Below the pieces are notes generated by a model that saw nothing but the letters and a program-made list of their open reading frames with translations, was not told the DNA's origin and made no database searches. A DNA stretch of 64,000 bases, from the NCBI GenBank assembly GCA_947493285.1, contig CANLQH010000002.1, forward strand, positions 514,062 to 578,061. The letters are read 5' to 3'. Below, piece by piece: positions 33,317 through 41,943 of this stretch. This DNA comes from an uncultured Tenacibaculum sp. (GTDB taxonomy: Bacteria > Bacteroidota > Bacteroidia > Flavobacteriales > Flavobacteriaceae). The translations under genes and the position numbers were made by a program. How positions within the stretch are numbered: position 1 is the stretch's first letter; each line of letters opens with the position of its first letter.

Positions 33317-34183
33317 TTAAGTGTTTTTAAGAATGTATATGAGTGAAGAATACTCTTTCGTTCTTTTTGCTTTTATATTTGATACTAATCCTCTATAAAA
33401 TGCATGAACTGGTCTTGATTTTCTTGTTTTGTATTTTTCTGATAATAGAGAAACATAAAATGAATCAAATTTCATCGGAAGTATTTTTTCTACTTTCATT
33501 TCAACTGAAGAAAATAACTTGCTTATTGACTTTTTTGAAAAATGCCAAAGATGTCTCGGTACATCATAAGCAGCCCAAAACTCTTTATAATATTTTGCAT
33601 CATAACTTTTATAGTTCGGAACTGCAATTATTAAAATACCATTCGGTTTTAGTAATTCTTTTAGTTGATGTGTATACTCTATTAAGTTAGGAATGTGTTC
33701 TAAAACATGCCACAAAGTAATAACATCAAATTTTGTTTCTTTAATTTCTGAAATATCTTCTTTTAGAATAATACTTTTTTTACTTGCAATTTCTCGTGCT
33801 TTTAAAGAAGGTTCAATTCCGTTAATTTTCCAGCTATTGTTTTTACAAACATTTAAAAAATCACCTGTACCAGCACCAACATCTAAAATTGTTTTTTCAT
33901 CAGTATTAAACGAGTTGATTAGTTTTAGTTTCTTTTTTAAAGTATAGTTTTTTACTAATTGGTATACTTTATCAAAAAGTGTTTTTTTACTATCGGTATG
34001 AGAAATATATGAATCACTCAAATAATAATTCTCCAAATTAGTTGGAACAGGAGAGGTAATTAACATATCATATTCTTCATTAATCATTACCTCATAACTT
34101 TCATTCGATACTGTATGATCGATACAGTTTAAAAATGGTTTTAAGTTTTTGTATAACCCCTTTTCTTTTTTCAACTCCTTCAT
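33317..34183 (-). CDS. SAM-dependent class I methyltransferase (Methyltransf_12/23 type)
   Basis: About 288 residues from ATG 34183 (MKELKKEKGLYKNLKPF). Motif I is TILDVGAGTGDFLNVC with NGIEPSLKAREIA as motif Post I, and FDVITLWHVLEHIPNLIEY is motif II. The C-terminal part follows the fold AVPNYKSYDAKYYKEFWAAYDVPRHLWHFSKKSI, typical of the group that includes coenzyme-Q and sugar methyltransferases. Substrate unknown. Alternative ATGs at 34210 and 34255 lie inside or before the ParB-like palindrome and the mnmG terminator, so 34183 is preferred. Confidence 0.83.
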   Translation of the reverse strand: MKELKKEKGLYKNLKPFLNCIDHTVSNESYEVMINEEYDMLITSPVPTNLENYYLSDSYISHTDSKKTLFDKVYQLVKNYTLKKKLKLINSFNTDEKTILDVGAGTGDFLNVCKNNSWKINGIEPSLKAREIASKKSIILKEDISEIKETKFDVITLWHVLEHIPNLIEYTHQLKELLKPNGILIIAVPNYKSYDAKYYKEFWAAYDVPRHLWHFSKKSISKLFSSVEMKVEKILPMKFDSFYVSLLSEKYKTRKSRPVHAFYRGLVSNIKAKRTKEYSSLIYILKNT

Positions 34184-34193
34184 TTTTATGTTA

Positions 34194-34209
34194 TGTTCCA
34201 CGAGGAACA
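34194..34209. other. parS-like palindrome 1
   Basis: TGTTCCACGAGGAACA differs at one base from the palindrome TGTTCCACGTGGAACA, a known form of the bacterial centromere site parS. It lies just upstream of the methyltransferase ATG. ParB binding is inferred. Confidence 0.5.
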
Positions 34210-34240
34210 TTTTTAATTTCGATGCAATATTACATAAAAA

Positions 34241-34270
34241 AGAAAAAGGTTCCACATGGAACCTTTTTCT
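34241..34270 (-). terminator. mnmG terminator containing parS-like palindrome 2
   Basis: A 13-bp perfect stem around GGTTCCACATGGAACC (34248-34263), flanked by A5 and T5 runs. On the minus strand it follows mnmG and looks like a terminator. The core also differs from the parS palindrome TTCCACGTGGAA at one base, so the same sequence may be bound by ParB. Both readings are possible. Confidence 0.6.
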
Positions 34271-34291
34271 TTTTATTAAATTTATTTAAAA

Positions 34292-36169
34292 CTATCTACC
34301 CATATAAACAAGTAGTACAGAAATATCACTAGGAGATACTCCACTTATTCTACTTGCTTGTGAAATAGAAGTTGGTTGTATTTTAGATAATTTTTCTCTT
34401 GCTTCAAATGATAAAGATTTTACTTTATTATAATCGAATGTAGAAGGAATAGGAACATTTTCTAATCTATTTAATTTATCAGCATTGTTTCTTTCTTTCT
34501 CTATATAACCTGAATATTTTAAATGAATTTCTACTTGCTCAATAATTTCCTGATCAATATTATATTCTTTAATGTAGGTCTCTAATTTTTCAATTGATGT
34601 AAAATCATTAAAAGATAATTGAGGTCTAGAAGCCACTTTAATTAACTTCATAGATTGATTGATAGTAGAAAGATTTTTACTTTCTAAAATAGGGTTTATC
34701 TCTTCCTTTTTAACGCTTAAATTATTTAAGAATTTAATTAAGTCTTCTGTTTTCGTTCTCTTCTCTTCTACTCTATCCATCCTTTCTTGAGAAGCTAAAC
34801 CTAGTTTAAATGATTTTTCAGTTAAACGTAAATCTGCATTATCTTGTCTTAATAGTGTTCTGTATTCTGCACGAGAAGTAAACATTCTATAAGGTTCTTC
34901 TGTTCCTTTGGTGATTAAATCATCAATTAAAACACCTATATAAGCTTCGCTTCTTTTTAAGATAAATGATTCTTTTTCTTGTGTTTTTAAAGCAGCATTT
35001 ACACCAGCCATTAATCCTTGAGCAGCTGCTTCTTCATAACCCGTGGTTCCGTTTATTTGGCCAGCGAAAAACAAGTTCTCAATTAACTTTGTTTCTAAGT
35101 TATGTTTTAATTGTGTTGGTGGAAAATAATCGTATTCAATAGCATAACCATATCGTAAGAATTTTACATTTTCAAAACCAGCAATAGAACGAATTGCTTT
35201 GTCTTGAATGTCTTCTGGTAAAGATGTTGAAAAACCATTTACATAAATCTCAACTGTAGTCCAACCTTCTGGTTCTACAAAAACTTGGTGACGCTCTTTT
35301 TCTGCAAAACGATTTATTTTATCTTCTACAGAAGGACAATATCTTGGTCCTGTAGATTTAATTCTTCCGTTAAACATTGGTGAACGATCAAACCCTTCGC
35401 GAAGTAAATCATGTACTTCTGGATTGGTATATGTTAAGTAACAAGAACGTTGTTTAGTTAATGTTTTTGTGATAGGTAAATAAGAAAACTTTTCTGGGTT
35501 ATCATCACCTGGTTGCTCTGTCATTTTAGAATAATCTAAAGAACGACCATCTACTCTCGGAGGAGTTCCAGTTTTCATTCTTCCAGATTCAAATCCTTTT
35601 GCAACTAAGTCTTCTGTAATTCCTGTTGAAGCTCCTTCTCCTGCTCTACCTCCACCAAATGTTTTTTCTCCAATATGGATTAATCCATTTAAAAAAGTAC
35701 CTGCAGTTACAATAACAGTTTTTGCTTTTATTTCTAAACCAAGAACTGTTTTTACACCAATAATTTTATCTCTATCAAACAATAATCCGTTCACTGAATC
35801 TTGATAGAAATCTAAGTTTTCGGTTTGCTCTAACATCGTTCTCCAACACTCTGCAAATTGCATTCTATCAGATTGTGCTCTTGGACTCCACATCGCTGGT
35901 CCTTTCGATTTATTAAGCATCTTAAACTGTATAGCCGTTTTGTCGGTAACAATCCCGCTATACCCACCTAAGGCATCAATTTCACGTACTATTTGCCCTT
36001 TTGCAATTCCACCCATGGCAGGATTACAACTCATTTGAGCAATGTTTTGTAAGTTCATTGTAATTAGTAAAGTGTGTGCTCCCATGTTAGCACTTGCAGC
36101 TGCAGCTTCACTACCAGCATGACCACCTCCTACTACAATAACATCGTATGTTGTATTAAATAAACTCAT
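34292..36169 (-). CDS. mnmG: tRNA uridine 5-carboxymethylaminomethyl modification enzyme MnmG (GidA)
   Basis: 625 residues, the full family length. FAD motif DVIVVGGGHAGSEAAAASANMGA (about 9-31), QMSCNPAMGGIAKGQIVREIDALGG, GTFLNGLIHIGEKTFGGGRAGE and the C-terminal helical domain ending ISQASRISGVSPSDISVLLVYMGR are all present. With MnmE and folate it modifies the wobble uridine of several tRNAs. In many bacteria this gene lies close to oriC. Palindromes of the TTCCACnnGGAA type flank it at both ends. Monocistronic or with ybeY upstream. Confidence 0.97.
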   Translation of the reverse strand: MSLFNTTYDVIVVGGGHAGSEAAAASANMGAHTLLITMNLQNIAQMSCNPAMGGIAKGQIVREIDALGGYSGIVTDKTAIQFKMLNKSKGPAMWSPRAQSDRMQFAECWRTMLEQTENLDFYQDSVNGLLFDRDKIIGVKTVLGLEIKAKTVIVTAGTFLNGLIHIGEKTFGGGRAGEGASTGITEDLVAKGFESGRMKTGTPPRVDGRSLDYSKMTEQPGDDNPEKFSYLPITKTLTKQRSCYLTYTNPEVHDLLREGFDRSPMFNGRIKSTGPRYCPSVEDKINRFAEKERHQVFVEPEGWTTVEIYVNGFSTSLPEDIQDKAIRSIAGFENVKFLRYGYAIEYDYFPPTQLKHNLETKLIENLFFAGQINGTTGYEEAAAQGLMAGVNAALKTQEKESFILKRSEAYIGVLIDDLITKGTEEPYRMFTSRAEYRTLLRQDNADLRLTEKSFKLGLASQERMDRVEEKRTKTEDLIKFLNNLSVKKEEINPILESKNLSTINQSMKLIKVASRPQLSFNDFTSIEKLETYIKEYNIDQEIIEQVEIHLKYSGYIEKERNNADKLNRLENVPIPSTFDYNKVKSLSFEAREKLSKIQPTSISQASRISGVSPSDISVLLVYMGR

Positions 36170-36180
36170 CTTATTAATTG

Positions 36181-36196
36181 AGTTCCACGTGGAACT
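36181..36196. other. parS-like palindrome 3 (perfect)
   Basis: AGTTCCACGTGGAACT, a perfect 16-bp palindrome whose core TTCCACGTGGAA matches parS as used in Pseudomonas-type ParABS systems. It lies between ybeY and mnmG, 12 bases before the mnmG ATG. No terminator-like T run follows, so termination does not explain it. Confidence 0.55.
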
Positions 36197-36197
36197 T

Positions 36198-36614
36198 TTA
36201 GTTTTTATTTAAAATATTTAAACAAGTATTTTCTTTTTCTCGCATTACTTGTTTCTCTTCTTCTGTCTTGTCTTTATACTTCATATAGTGTAATATTCCA
36301 TGAATAATAACACGATGTAATTCGTTTTCGAATGAAGTATTAAACTCTTTAGCATTCTCTTTAACTCTATCAACAGAAATAAAAATATCACCTCCAACTA
36401 ATTTACCTAAAGTATAATCAAAACTGATAATATCTGTTAAGGTATCGTGTTGTAAAAACTCTACATTTATATTATGAAGGTAATCATCATCACAAAAAAT
36501 ATAGTTGATTTCACCTAATTCAAAACCTTCTTCTTCTATGCAATTTTGAATCCAAGTAGCAGTCTTATCTTCGCTTTCTAATTGAAAATCTATTTCATAA
36601 TTAAATGCAATCAT
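36198..36614 (-). CDS. ybeY: Endoribonuclease YbeY (rRNA maturation factor)
   Basis: 138 residues. The zinc motif H-x3-H-x5-H is seen as HGILHYMKYKD (the third ligand of the usual motif is replaced: HGxLHLxGxDH becomes HGILHYMKYKDKTEEE). The upstream part LGKLVGGDIFISVDRVKENAKEF is typical. The last histidine of the family motif is not in its usual place; Lys/Asp takes it, as is frequent in Flavobacteriia. It takes part in 16S rRNA 3'-end maturation. It lies upstream of mnmG, separated by a parS-like palindrome. Confidence 0.88.
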   Translation of the reverse strand: MIAFNYEIDFQLESEDKTATWIQNCIEEEGFELGEINYIFCDDDYLHNINVEFLQHDTLTDIISFDYTLGKLVGGDIFISVDRVKENAKEFNTSFENELHRVIIHGILHYMKYKDKTEEEKQVMREKENTCLNILNKN

Positions 36615-36662
36615 TCTGTATGTATCAGGATATTTTAATTTCTAACACTAAATTTAAAAGTG

Positions 36663-39600
36663 TTACTCTTTGTTTTTAGGAAGGCTAAAATATTCTTGCA
36701 CCTTCTTTTTGTAATTTTGGCGCAAAGGTAGTGATTGTCTGTTTAATATCTCTGTTTGGTTATAAAACAGCTTTTTAAACTTTAATTCTTTTGTAGTGTT
36801 GTTTTGATACTCTTGTAAATTGGTGTTCGATTTACGTTTTTTATCCTGATTTTGTTCAAAAGTAGCTTTGTCTAATTTTAGTAATTCGTAGTTTAATCGC
36901 TGCATTCTATTAATGCTTTGCTGCGTAAAACCTTTTTCTAAAATTTCATTTTCTAACTGTTCCATTTCTTTTAAAGCTTTTTTAGCTTTTCCAGAACCAT
37001 CTTTTCCTTGCTTAATTGCATCTTCTAATTGCTGTCTTAATTCTGATTGTTCTTTGTAAATCTGATACAATTCACCGTTTAAATCTTCACTTTGCTCTCC
37101 TCCTTTTCCTTGTTTGTCACCTTTCTTTTCTCCTTCTTTACCGTCTTTAGGTTTTCCCTGACTACTCTTTTGCATCCCATTTTTCATCTTATCCATCAAT
37201 TCTTTTTGCTTCTGAATAATATCTGGTAAACTAAAAGACTTCCCTTTTCCTTTACCTTTTCCGCTACCAGGTTTAGGGTTTTGCATAGCATCTAACGCAT
37301 TACTTAACATATCTGCTAAGGTATTTGCAGAAGTCATTACATAACGTTGATTAGATATACCATTTTGAAAATGATTGTCTGCAAAATTCTCTAAAGATTG
37401 ATTCAAGTTATAATGTGCTTGCGCTAAATGATCTTGAACTTTAGAAGAAATTTTAGGAACTTTTATCGATAAAACAAACAAGCTGTCATCAATATGTTCG
37501 AAGTAAGTTTTAAGTACATGTTGTTTTTGTAGGTTCTTACCAAAATTTGGATGAGCAGAATTACTTGAAGAAAACACATTCATTAGTGTTTCTTGATCAA
37601 AAGAAAAAGTAATTAAATTTTCAAGAATCTGACGCATGCCTTCCATATTTTCTTCTTCCATTTCGGCAGACATTGATTGCATAGATTCTTGCATTTTCTG
37701 ACTCATTTCTTGCATCTTTTTTGATGCTTTCTTTTGGTTTTGTTTTGCTTCAGATTGCTTTTTATTTTCTAAATTTTCTTCTGATTTGTTTAGCTCTTTT
37801 TGAGTTTCTTTCTTTAAATCCTCCATAGAAGGTAAATCCATGGGAGATTTTAAATCTTCATTGTCTTTTTTTAAGTTATCAAGTTCCTTTTTTACTTCTT
37901 GAAACTCTTTATTTATTTTATTTTGCTCCTCTTTACTGGCTTCTTTTTTACTTAAATCTTCTTGTTTTTTTGATAACTCATTTAAGTTATCAGTAATTTT
38001 GTTCATTTTTTGTTCAACATAAAAACGTTTAGTCATTTCTAAAATACGCTCTAAACTTCTTTCTTGTTGCTTATTTTGTTGTGCTAACTCTTTGGTTTTT
38101 TTAAGTAAATCTTCTCTATTAAGTTTTTCGGCTAATTTTTTAAGCTCGTCTAATAATTTTTGTTGTTTTTCTAACTTCTTAAGTTCTTCTATTCGCTTTT
38201 TTAAATCTTCCTTTTTCTCTTGTAAGTTTTCGTTTTTCTCTTTTTTCTCAGTAAAATTTTCTTGTAATTTATTGGTTTGACGTTGCATCATTTGTTGATA
38301 CTGCTTTTGACGCTGAATTACATTTTGAATTTTTTTCTGATCATTCCAGTTTACATTCTTTTTGTTTTGAAGTTCGAACTGAATTTTCTCTAAATCTTTC
38401 TTACTATTTTGTTGTTTGTCTAAAGAATTTTCTATGTTCTGAATATAGTTTTTTTGCTCTTGTAATAACTCATTTTCAATTTCATTGGCTGATTTTTGAC
38501 GATACGAAAACTTATTACTCACTGTTTTTTTACTACCATTAACTACATCATTATCATATACTTGAAAATATAGTTCATAATCAACACCTTCTTTAAGATT
38601 TAAACCATTAGGAAACTCATAATAAAATGTTTGAATAGCCTCTTTATTTATTTTAATTAACTGATTTTTAATACTTTGAGTGTTATTTTTATCGTAATAC
38701 ACCAATTCTAATTTCTTAAAACCGTAGTCATCAGCAATTTGACCAACGAACTGTGCATTTCCACGTGAAATACTATCAATATTAGAGTTTACATTAATGG
38801 TTGGGTATTCATCTTTTATAACATCAATAGAAAATTGTAATTGTTCGTAATCTTTTAAATTCTGATTAGAAGTACTAATCTGATAGTTTAAATTTTGGTA
38901 TACTTGCTTTTGATGTTGAAATTCATCAGCGTTTATTTTCTTAAAAAAAGTCTTTTTTTCTTGCTGAATAAAACTAACAGTATCAGTTTCAGAGGTTTTT
39001 ACAACCCACGCTACTGTCGTTCCTTGAGGAACAGTTAAGTTACCAGTATTGTTAATAGTTTCGTTTTGTTTTTTAGTATAACGTGGGTATTTTAAATTCA
39101 AAGAAATATTTTGAATTGAAGGTGTATTTATCACATCAATTTTATATTCTTGAGAGGTTACACCATTAGCACTAGCAAAAAAAGTAATTGGTTTTTGTAC
39201 TTCAGAAAAGGTAAAAGAAAACAACCCGTTTCCTTCATTTTCAAAGTAATATTGTTGGTTGTTAAAATGAACTTTTGCTTCTTGTGGAACAATTTCTCCA
39301 GTAGTTTTTACATATACCGTAATGTCTTTTCCTTTAATTACTTTTAAATTTTTAGCAGTTAAATTAAAATAAAAAGGAGCTGGTGGTGTATAAGCAATAT
39401 TATGATTTACAACACGATTTAAACTTTCAGATAACTTGTTGGATGTACCGGTAAGAAAAGAGAATAGCCAGATAAACAAAGGGATTAAAGCATATTTTAT
39501 ATACTTTTTATTTTTAGTAAAATCAATTGCTTTATTAAAATATATAGGTTGTAATTCCTCCGATTTTTGTTCAATACTGGCTAATAATAAATCCGACTGT

Positions 39601-39956
39601 TGATTGTTTTGTTGTAACTGTAGTACATTTAAAAGTTTGTCTTTTACTTCAGGAAAATGATTACCTATAATTTTTGAAGCCTCTTCGAACGATATTCCTT
39701 GTTGTAACCCTAAAATCTTAAAAACAGGAAAACAGATAAACCGAAAAAATAAAAACAATTCAACAACAATAAAACTCCAAAATAAAACGGTTCTGGCAGT
39801 AGGTTGTAGCCATAAAAAATATTCTATAAATAAGGTGAAAAATAAATATATTAATCCTAAAGAAATAAATAAAATACTCCCTTTTATCAGCTCATTCGTG
39901 TAATATTTCTTACTAAATTGCTGTAATTTTTGCTCTATTTTATTAAAAATTGCCAT
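36663..39956 (-). CDS. Large DUF4175 membrane protein with long coiled coil
   Basis: 1097 residues. Two membrane helices at the N terminus (about 22-45 and 56-78) and a third near 155-170, then a beta-rich Ig-like extracytoplasmic part (about 195-480), then a coiled coil of more than 300 residues rich in Gln, Lys and Glu (about 490-760). The C-terminal part has a helical domain (LMNVFSSSNSAHPNFGKNLQKQHVLKTYFEHIDDSLFVLSIKVPKISSKVQDHL), a Gly/Lys-rich linker (PGSGKGKGKGKS), and more coiled coil. This is the DUF4175 family, conserved in Bacteroidota, unknown role at the envelope. It precedes ybeY on the same strand. Confidence 0.88.
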   Translation of the reverse strand: MAIFNKIEQKLQQFSKKYYTNELIKGSILFISLGLIYLFFTLFIEYFLWLQPTARTVLFWSFIVVELFLFFRFICFPVFKILGLQQGISFEEASKIIGNHFPEVKDKLLNVLQLQQNNQQSDLLLASIEQKSEELQPIYFNKAIDFTKNKKYIKYALIPLFIWLFSFLTGTSNKLSESLNRVVNHNIAYTPPAPFYFNLTAKNLKVIKGKDITVYVKTTGEIVPQEAKVHFNNQQYYFENEGNGLFSFTFSEVQKPITFFASANGVTSQEYKIDVINTPSIQNISLNLKYPRYTKKQNETINNTGNLTVPQGTTVAWVVKTSETDTVSFIQQEKKTFFKKINADEFQHQKQVYQNLNYQISTSNQNLKDYEQLQFSIDVIKDEYPTINVNSNIDSISRGNAQFVGQIADDYGFKKLELVYYDKNNTQSIKNQLIKINKEAIQTFYYEFPNGLNLKEGVDYELYFQVYDNDVVNGSKKTVSNKFSYRQKSANEIENELLQEQKNYIQNIENSLDKQQNSKKDLEKIQFELQNKKNVNWNDQKKIQNVIQRQKQYQQMMQRQTNKLQENFTEKKEKNENLQEKKEDLKKRIEELKKLEKQQKLLDELKKLAEKLNREDLLKKTKELAQQNKQQERSLERILEMTKRFYVEQKMNKITDNLNELSKKQEDLSKKEASKEEQNKINKEFQEVKKELDNLKKDNEDLKSPMDLPSMEDLKKETQKELNKSEENLENKKQSEAKQNQKKASKKMQEMSQKMQESMQSMSAEMEEENMEGMRQILENLITFSFDQETLMNVFSSSNSAHPNFGKNLQKQHVLKTYFEHIDDSLFVLSIKVPKISSKVQDHLAQAHYNLNQSLENFADNHFQNGISNQRYVMTSANTLADMLSNALDAMQNPKPGSGKGKGKGKSFSLPDIIQKQKELMDKMKNGMQKSSQGKPKDGKEGEKKGDKQGKGGEQSEDLNGELYQIYKEQSELRQQLEDAIKQGKDGSGKAKKALKEMEQLENEILEKGFTQQSINRMQRLNYELLKLDKATFEQNQDKKRKSNTNLQEYQNNTTKELKFKKLFYNQTEILNRQSLPLRQNYKKKVQEYFSLPKNKE

Positions 39957-40083
39957 ATCTAGCTATAAAAGTACTATTTTTAAAAGAAAGTATTTGTTAA
40001 AGATTTCTGTAAGCAATTTTTGTGTCTTACAACTAAACCTAAAAAATTAGAAAATTACTATCGAATAACTAAAAACTAAAAAG

Positions 40084-40881
40084 ATGAAAAAACTAGCCAT
40101 TTTAACTCTATTATTTACTTCAGTTAATTTCTTTGCACAAAGTCCGTGGACCAAAAATAAGGACGAAGGGTATGTACAATTATCGTATACTACCATTTCT
40201 AATTATGATAAACTTTTTGGTAAAGACAACGACATTATCTTACCTAGAAAAATATCAGATAATACACTTCAATTATATGGAGAATATGGTCTTACCGATA
40301 AAACGACATTATTAACTGTTTTACCATTAAAAATTTTATCTGGTATTAACGATAAGATTATTGCTGGTAATGTTCAATTAGGAATTAAGCATAATTTTTA
40401 CAATAAAAAATGGTTGATTTCAGGACAATTAAATGTTGAAATGAACATATCAGAATATGATGCAACCTCAGGTTTACGATCTGGTTACGATGCTTGGACG
40501 TTTACGCCGATGGTTTTAGCAGGTAGAGGTTTTGATAAATGGTATATTCAAGCATTTACAGGTGTTGATCTTCGTACTAACGATTATAGTAGTAGCTTTA
40601 AATTAGGAGGAGAAATGGGGTATAAAGCAATAGATTGGTTATGGATTGCTGGTTTCTTAGATGGTGTAGCTTCTTTAAAAAATGGAGATATAATGTTACC
40701 AGCCGAAAACTTAGCAACTGGTTTATATGTTAACGATCAAAGTTTTGCAGCATTCGGATTAAAATTTATTGGAGAATTTAACGATAGCTTCGGAGCAAAT
40801 ATTGGTTTCGGAGGTGCTTTTGCAGGTAGAAGAGTTGCCAAAGCTCCAGCATTAAGTTTTGGATTATATCAAAAATTTTAG
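40084..40881 (+). CDS. Outer-membrane beta-barrel protein
   Basis: 265 residues; signal peptide MKKLAILTLLFTSVNFFAQ. The mature part has alternating beta strands with aromatic girdles (EGYVQLSYTTISNYDK, NTLQLYGEYGLTDKTTLLTVLPLKIL, FMLAGRGFDKWYIQAFTGVDL style) and a C-terminal aromatic residue (YQKF), as in outer-membrane barrels of the transporter (phenol MetA-like) kind. It resembles the protein at 50681-51580, which shares LYGEYG and similar strand spacing. Monocistronic with a terminator. Confidence 0.8.
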   Translation: MKKLAILTLLFTSVNFFAQSPWTKNKDEGYVQLSYTTISNYDKLFGKDNDIILPRKISDNTLQLYGEYGLTDKTTLLTVLPLKILSGINDKIIAGNVQLGIKHNFYNKKWLISGQLNVEMNISEYDATSGLRSGYDAWTFTPMVLAGRGFDKWYIQAFTGVDLRTNDYSSSFKLGGEMGYKAIDWLWIAGFLDGVASLKNGDIMLPAENLATGLYVNDQSFAAFGLKFIGEFNDSFGANIGFGGAFAGRRVAKAPALSFGLYQKF

Positions 40882-40904
40882 ACTTATAATATTTAATATA
40901 CTAT

Positions 40905-40928
40905 AGCGAGCATTTGCTCGCTTTTTTT
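40905..40928 (+). terminator. Terminator after the beta-barrel gene
   Basis: A 7-bp perfect stem, AGCGAGC / GCTCGCT with loop ATTT, followed by seven T. Confidence 0.9.
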
Positions 40929-41025
40929 ATGTAAAAATTTATGGTTTTCCCATACTTATTTTACGGTTTTTTTAAAGTATAAATATTTTTAACTGCTTAA
41001 TTTTAAACAACTTAAAACTTATATT

Positions 41026-41211
41026 ATGCTTAAAAAAATTTCAAACTTAGGAATTAGCCTAAACAAAACAGAACAAAAATCTATCAATGGTGGTTTTGGT
41101 GGAGGAACTATGCAATGCGCTACAAATAGCGATTGTGATATTCTTAATTCTTATCCAGGTATGGAACATGAACGTTTCTTTTGTTTCTGGGGTTATTGTC
41201 AAATATCTTAA
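41026..41211 (+). CDS. Double-glycine leader peptide 1, Cys-rich core (bacteriocin/RiPP-like)
   Basis: 61 residues. The leader MLKKISNLGISLNKTEQKSINGG ends in Gly-Gly, the cleavage site used by peptidase-containing ABC exporters. The core FGGGTMQCATNSDCDILN... has four cysteines (C-x5-C ... C-x4-C) and aromatic residues near the C terminus. Two more peptides with the same leader follow. No modification or export genes are in the window. Function (bacteriocin, signal or other) is unknown. Confidence 0.78.
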   Translation: MLKKISNLGISLNKTEQKSINGGFGGGTMQCATNSDCDILNSYPGMEHERFFCFWGYCQIS

Positions 41212-41222
41212 AAACTTATATT

Positions 41223-41399
41223 ATGTTTAAAAATATTTCAAGTATTGGGTCTACATTAAGTAAGAATGACCAAAAATTGATTCAAGGAGGTGCTCCGTTT
41301 ATTTGTTCGGTTTGTGTAGATTTTTGTAGATCGCAAAATTTTCAAACTAAAGAAGAGTTTAGTGCTTGTTTTTACGATTGTAAACAAGATCTATGTTAA
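41223..41399 (+). CDS. Double-glycine leader peptide 2, six-cysteine core
   Basis: 58 residues, from ATG 41223. The leader MFKNISSIGSTLSKNDQKLIQGG is nearly identical in pattern to those of peptides 1 and 3. The core APFICSVCVDFC ... ACFYDCKQDLC has six cysteines in two groups of three, symmetrical in spacing, suited to three disulfides. It lies 11 bases after peptide 1, in the same mRNA, behind the same TTAAAACTTATATT leader sequence. Confidence 0.78.
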   Translation: MFKNISSIGSTLSKNDQKLIQGGAPFICSVCVDFCRSQNFQTKEEFSACFYDCKQDLC

Positions 41400-41693
41400 A
41401 AAACAAGAAGTAGATTTCAGATCCTTTTGTGTTAGGATTTTTAAATCTTACATTTTTTATATATGATAAAAAAATCGTATATTTAGTATCTAAATCTTTT
41501 TTTAATGGGATGATAAATAAGGTTTGTATTTAATTTAACATCCCCTTAATAATGCCCACATTGGTGGGTATTATTATTTCTACTATTTATTAATTTTTAC
41601 TTAAGTAAGGATTGTCCTTACTTTTTTTATGGTTTTTTTTTAATGTAATTATTTTTAACTATTTAGATTTGAGTAAATTAAAACTCAAATATT
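41400..41693 (+). other. Gap between leader peptides 2 and 3, with two terminators
   Basis: No reading frame of note. A hairpin at 41551-41572 (AATGCCCAC / GTGGGTATT, one G.T pair, loop ATTG) and a 9-bp hairpin at 41603-41623 (AAGTAAGGA / TCCTTACTT) followed by a seven-T run. The second is a clear terminator, so peptide 3 is in a separate transcript from peptides 1 and 2. Confidence 0.7.
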
Positions 41694-41852
41694 ATGTTAA
41701 AGAACATTTCAAATTTAGGAACAACACTAAACAAAAAAGAAAAACAATCTATTAATGGAGGGCTTTGGTTTTCTCTGGCAGAATGTCAAGACAATTGTGA
41801 AGGGATTTGTGCTATAGGATTTTTAGGTCAAAGATGGGCTTGTTTCGAGTAA
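41694..41852 (+). CDS. Double-glycine leader peptide 3, four-cysteine core
   Basis: 52 residues. Leader MLKNISNLGTTLNKKEKQSINGG, again ending Gly-Gly, followed by core LWFSLAECQDNCEGICAIGF... with four cysteines (C-x3-C-x3-C ... C). The upstream bases ATTAAAACTCAAATATT resemble the leader sequence of peptides 1 and 2. A separate terminator precedes it and another follows at 41876-41901. Confidence 0.75.
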   Translation: MLKNISNLGTTLNKKEKQSINGGLWFSLAECQDNCEGICAIGFLGQRWACFE

Positions 41853-41875
41853 ATTATTATCGATATCAAAACATA

Positions 41876-41901
41876 AAGCGGACTTCGGTTCGCTTTTTTT
41901 A
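41876..41901 (+). terminator. Terminator after leader peptide 3
   Basis: Stem AAGCGGAC / GTTCGCTT (one mismatch) with loop TTCG and a following T7 run. Confidence 0.75.
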
Positions 41902-41916
41902 TGCTTATATTAAAAC

Positions 41917-41924
41917 TATCTTTG
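41917..41924 (+). promoter_or_regulatory. -7 box of gltX
   Basis: TATCTTTG, 19 bases before ATG 41944; no matching TTG upstream is seen at 17-23 bases. Confidence 0.5.
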
Positions 41925-41943
41925 CGCTTTCAAATCAATAAAA

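Noticed and set aside
34241..34270. Treating palindrome 2 purely as parS
   Set aside because: Its A5/T5 flanks and place after mnmG fit a terminator equally well, so it is reported with both readings.
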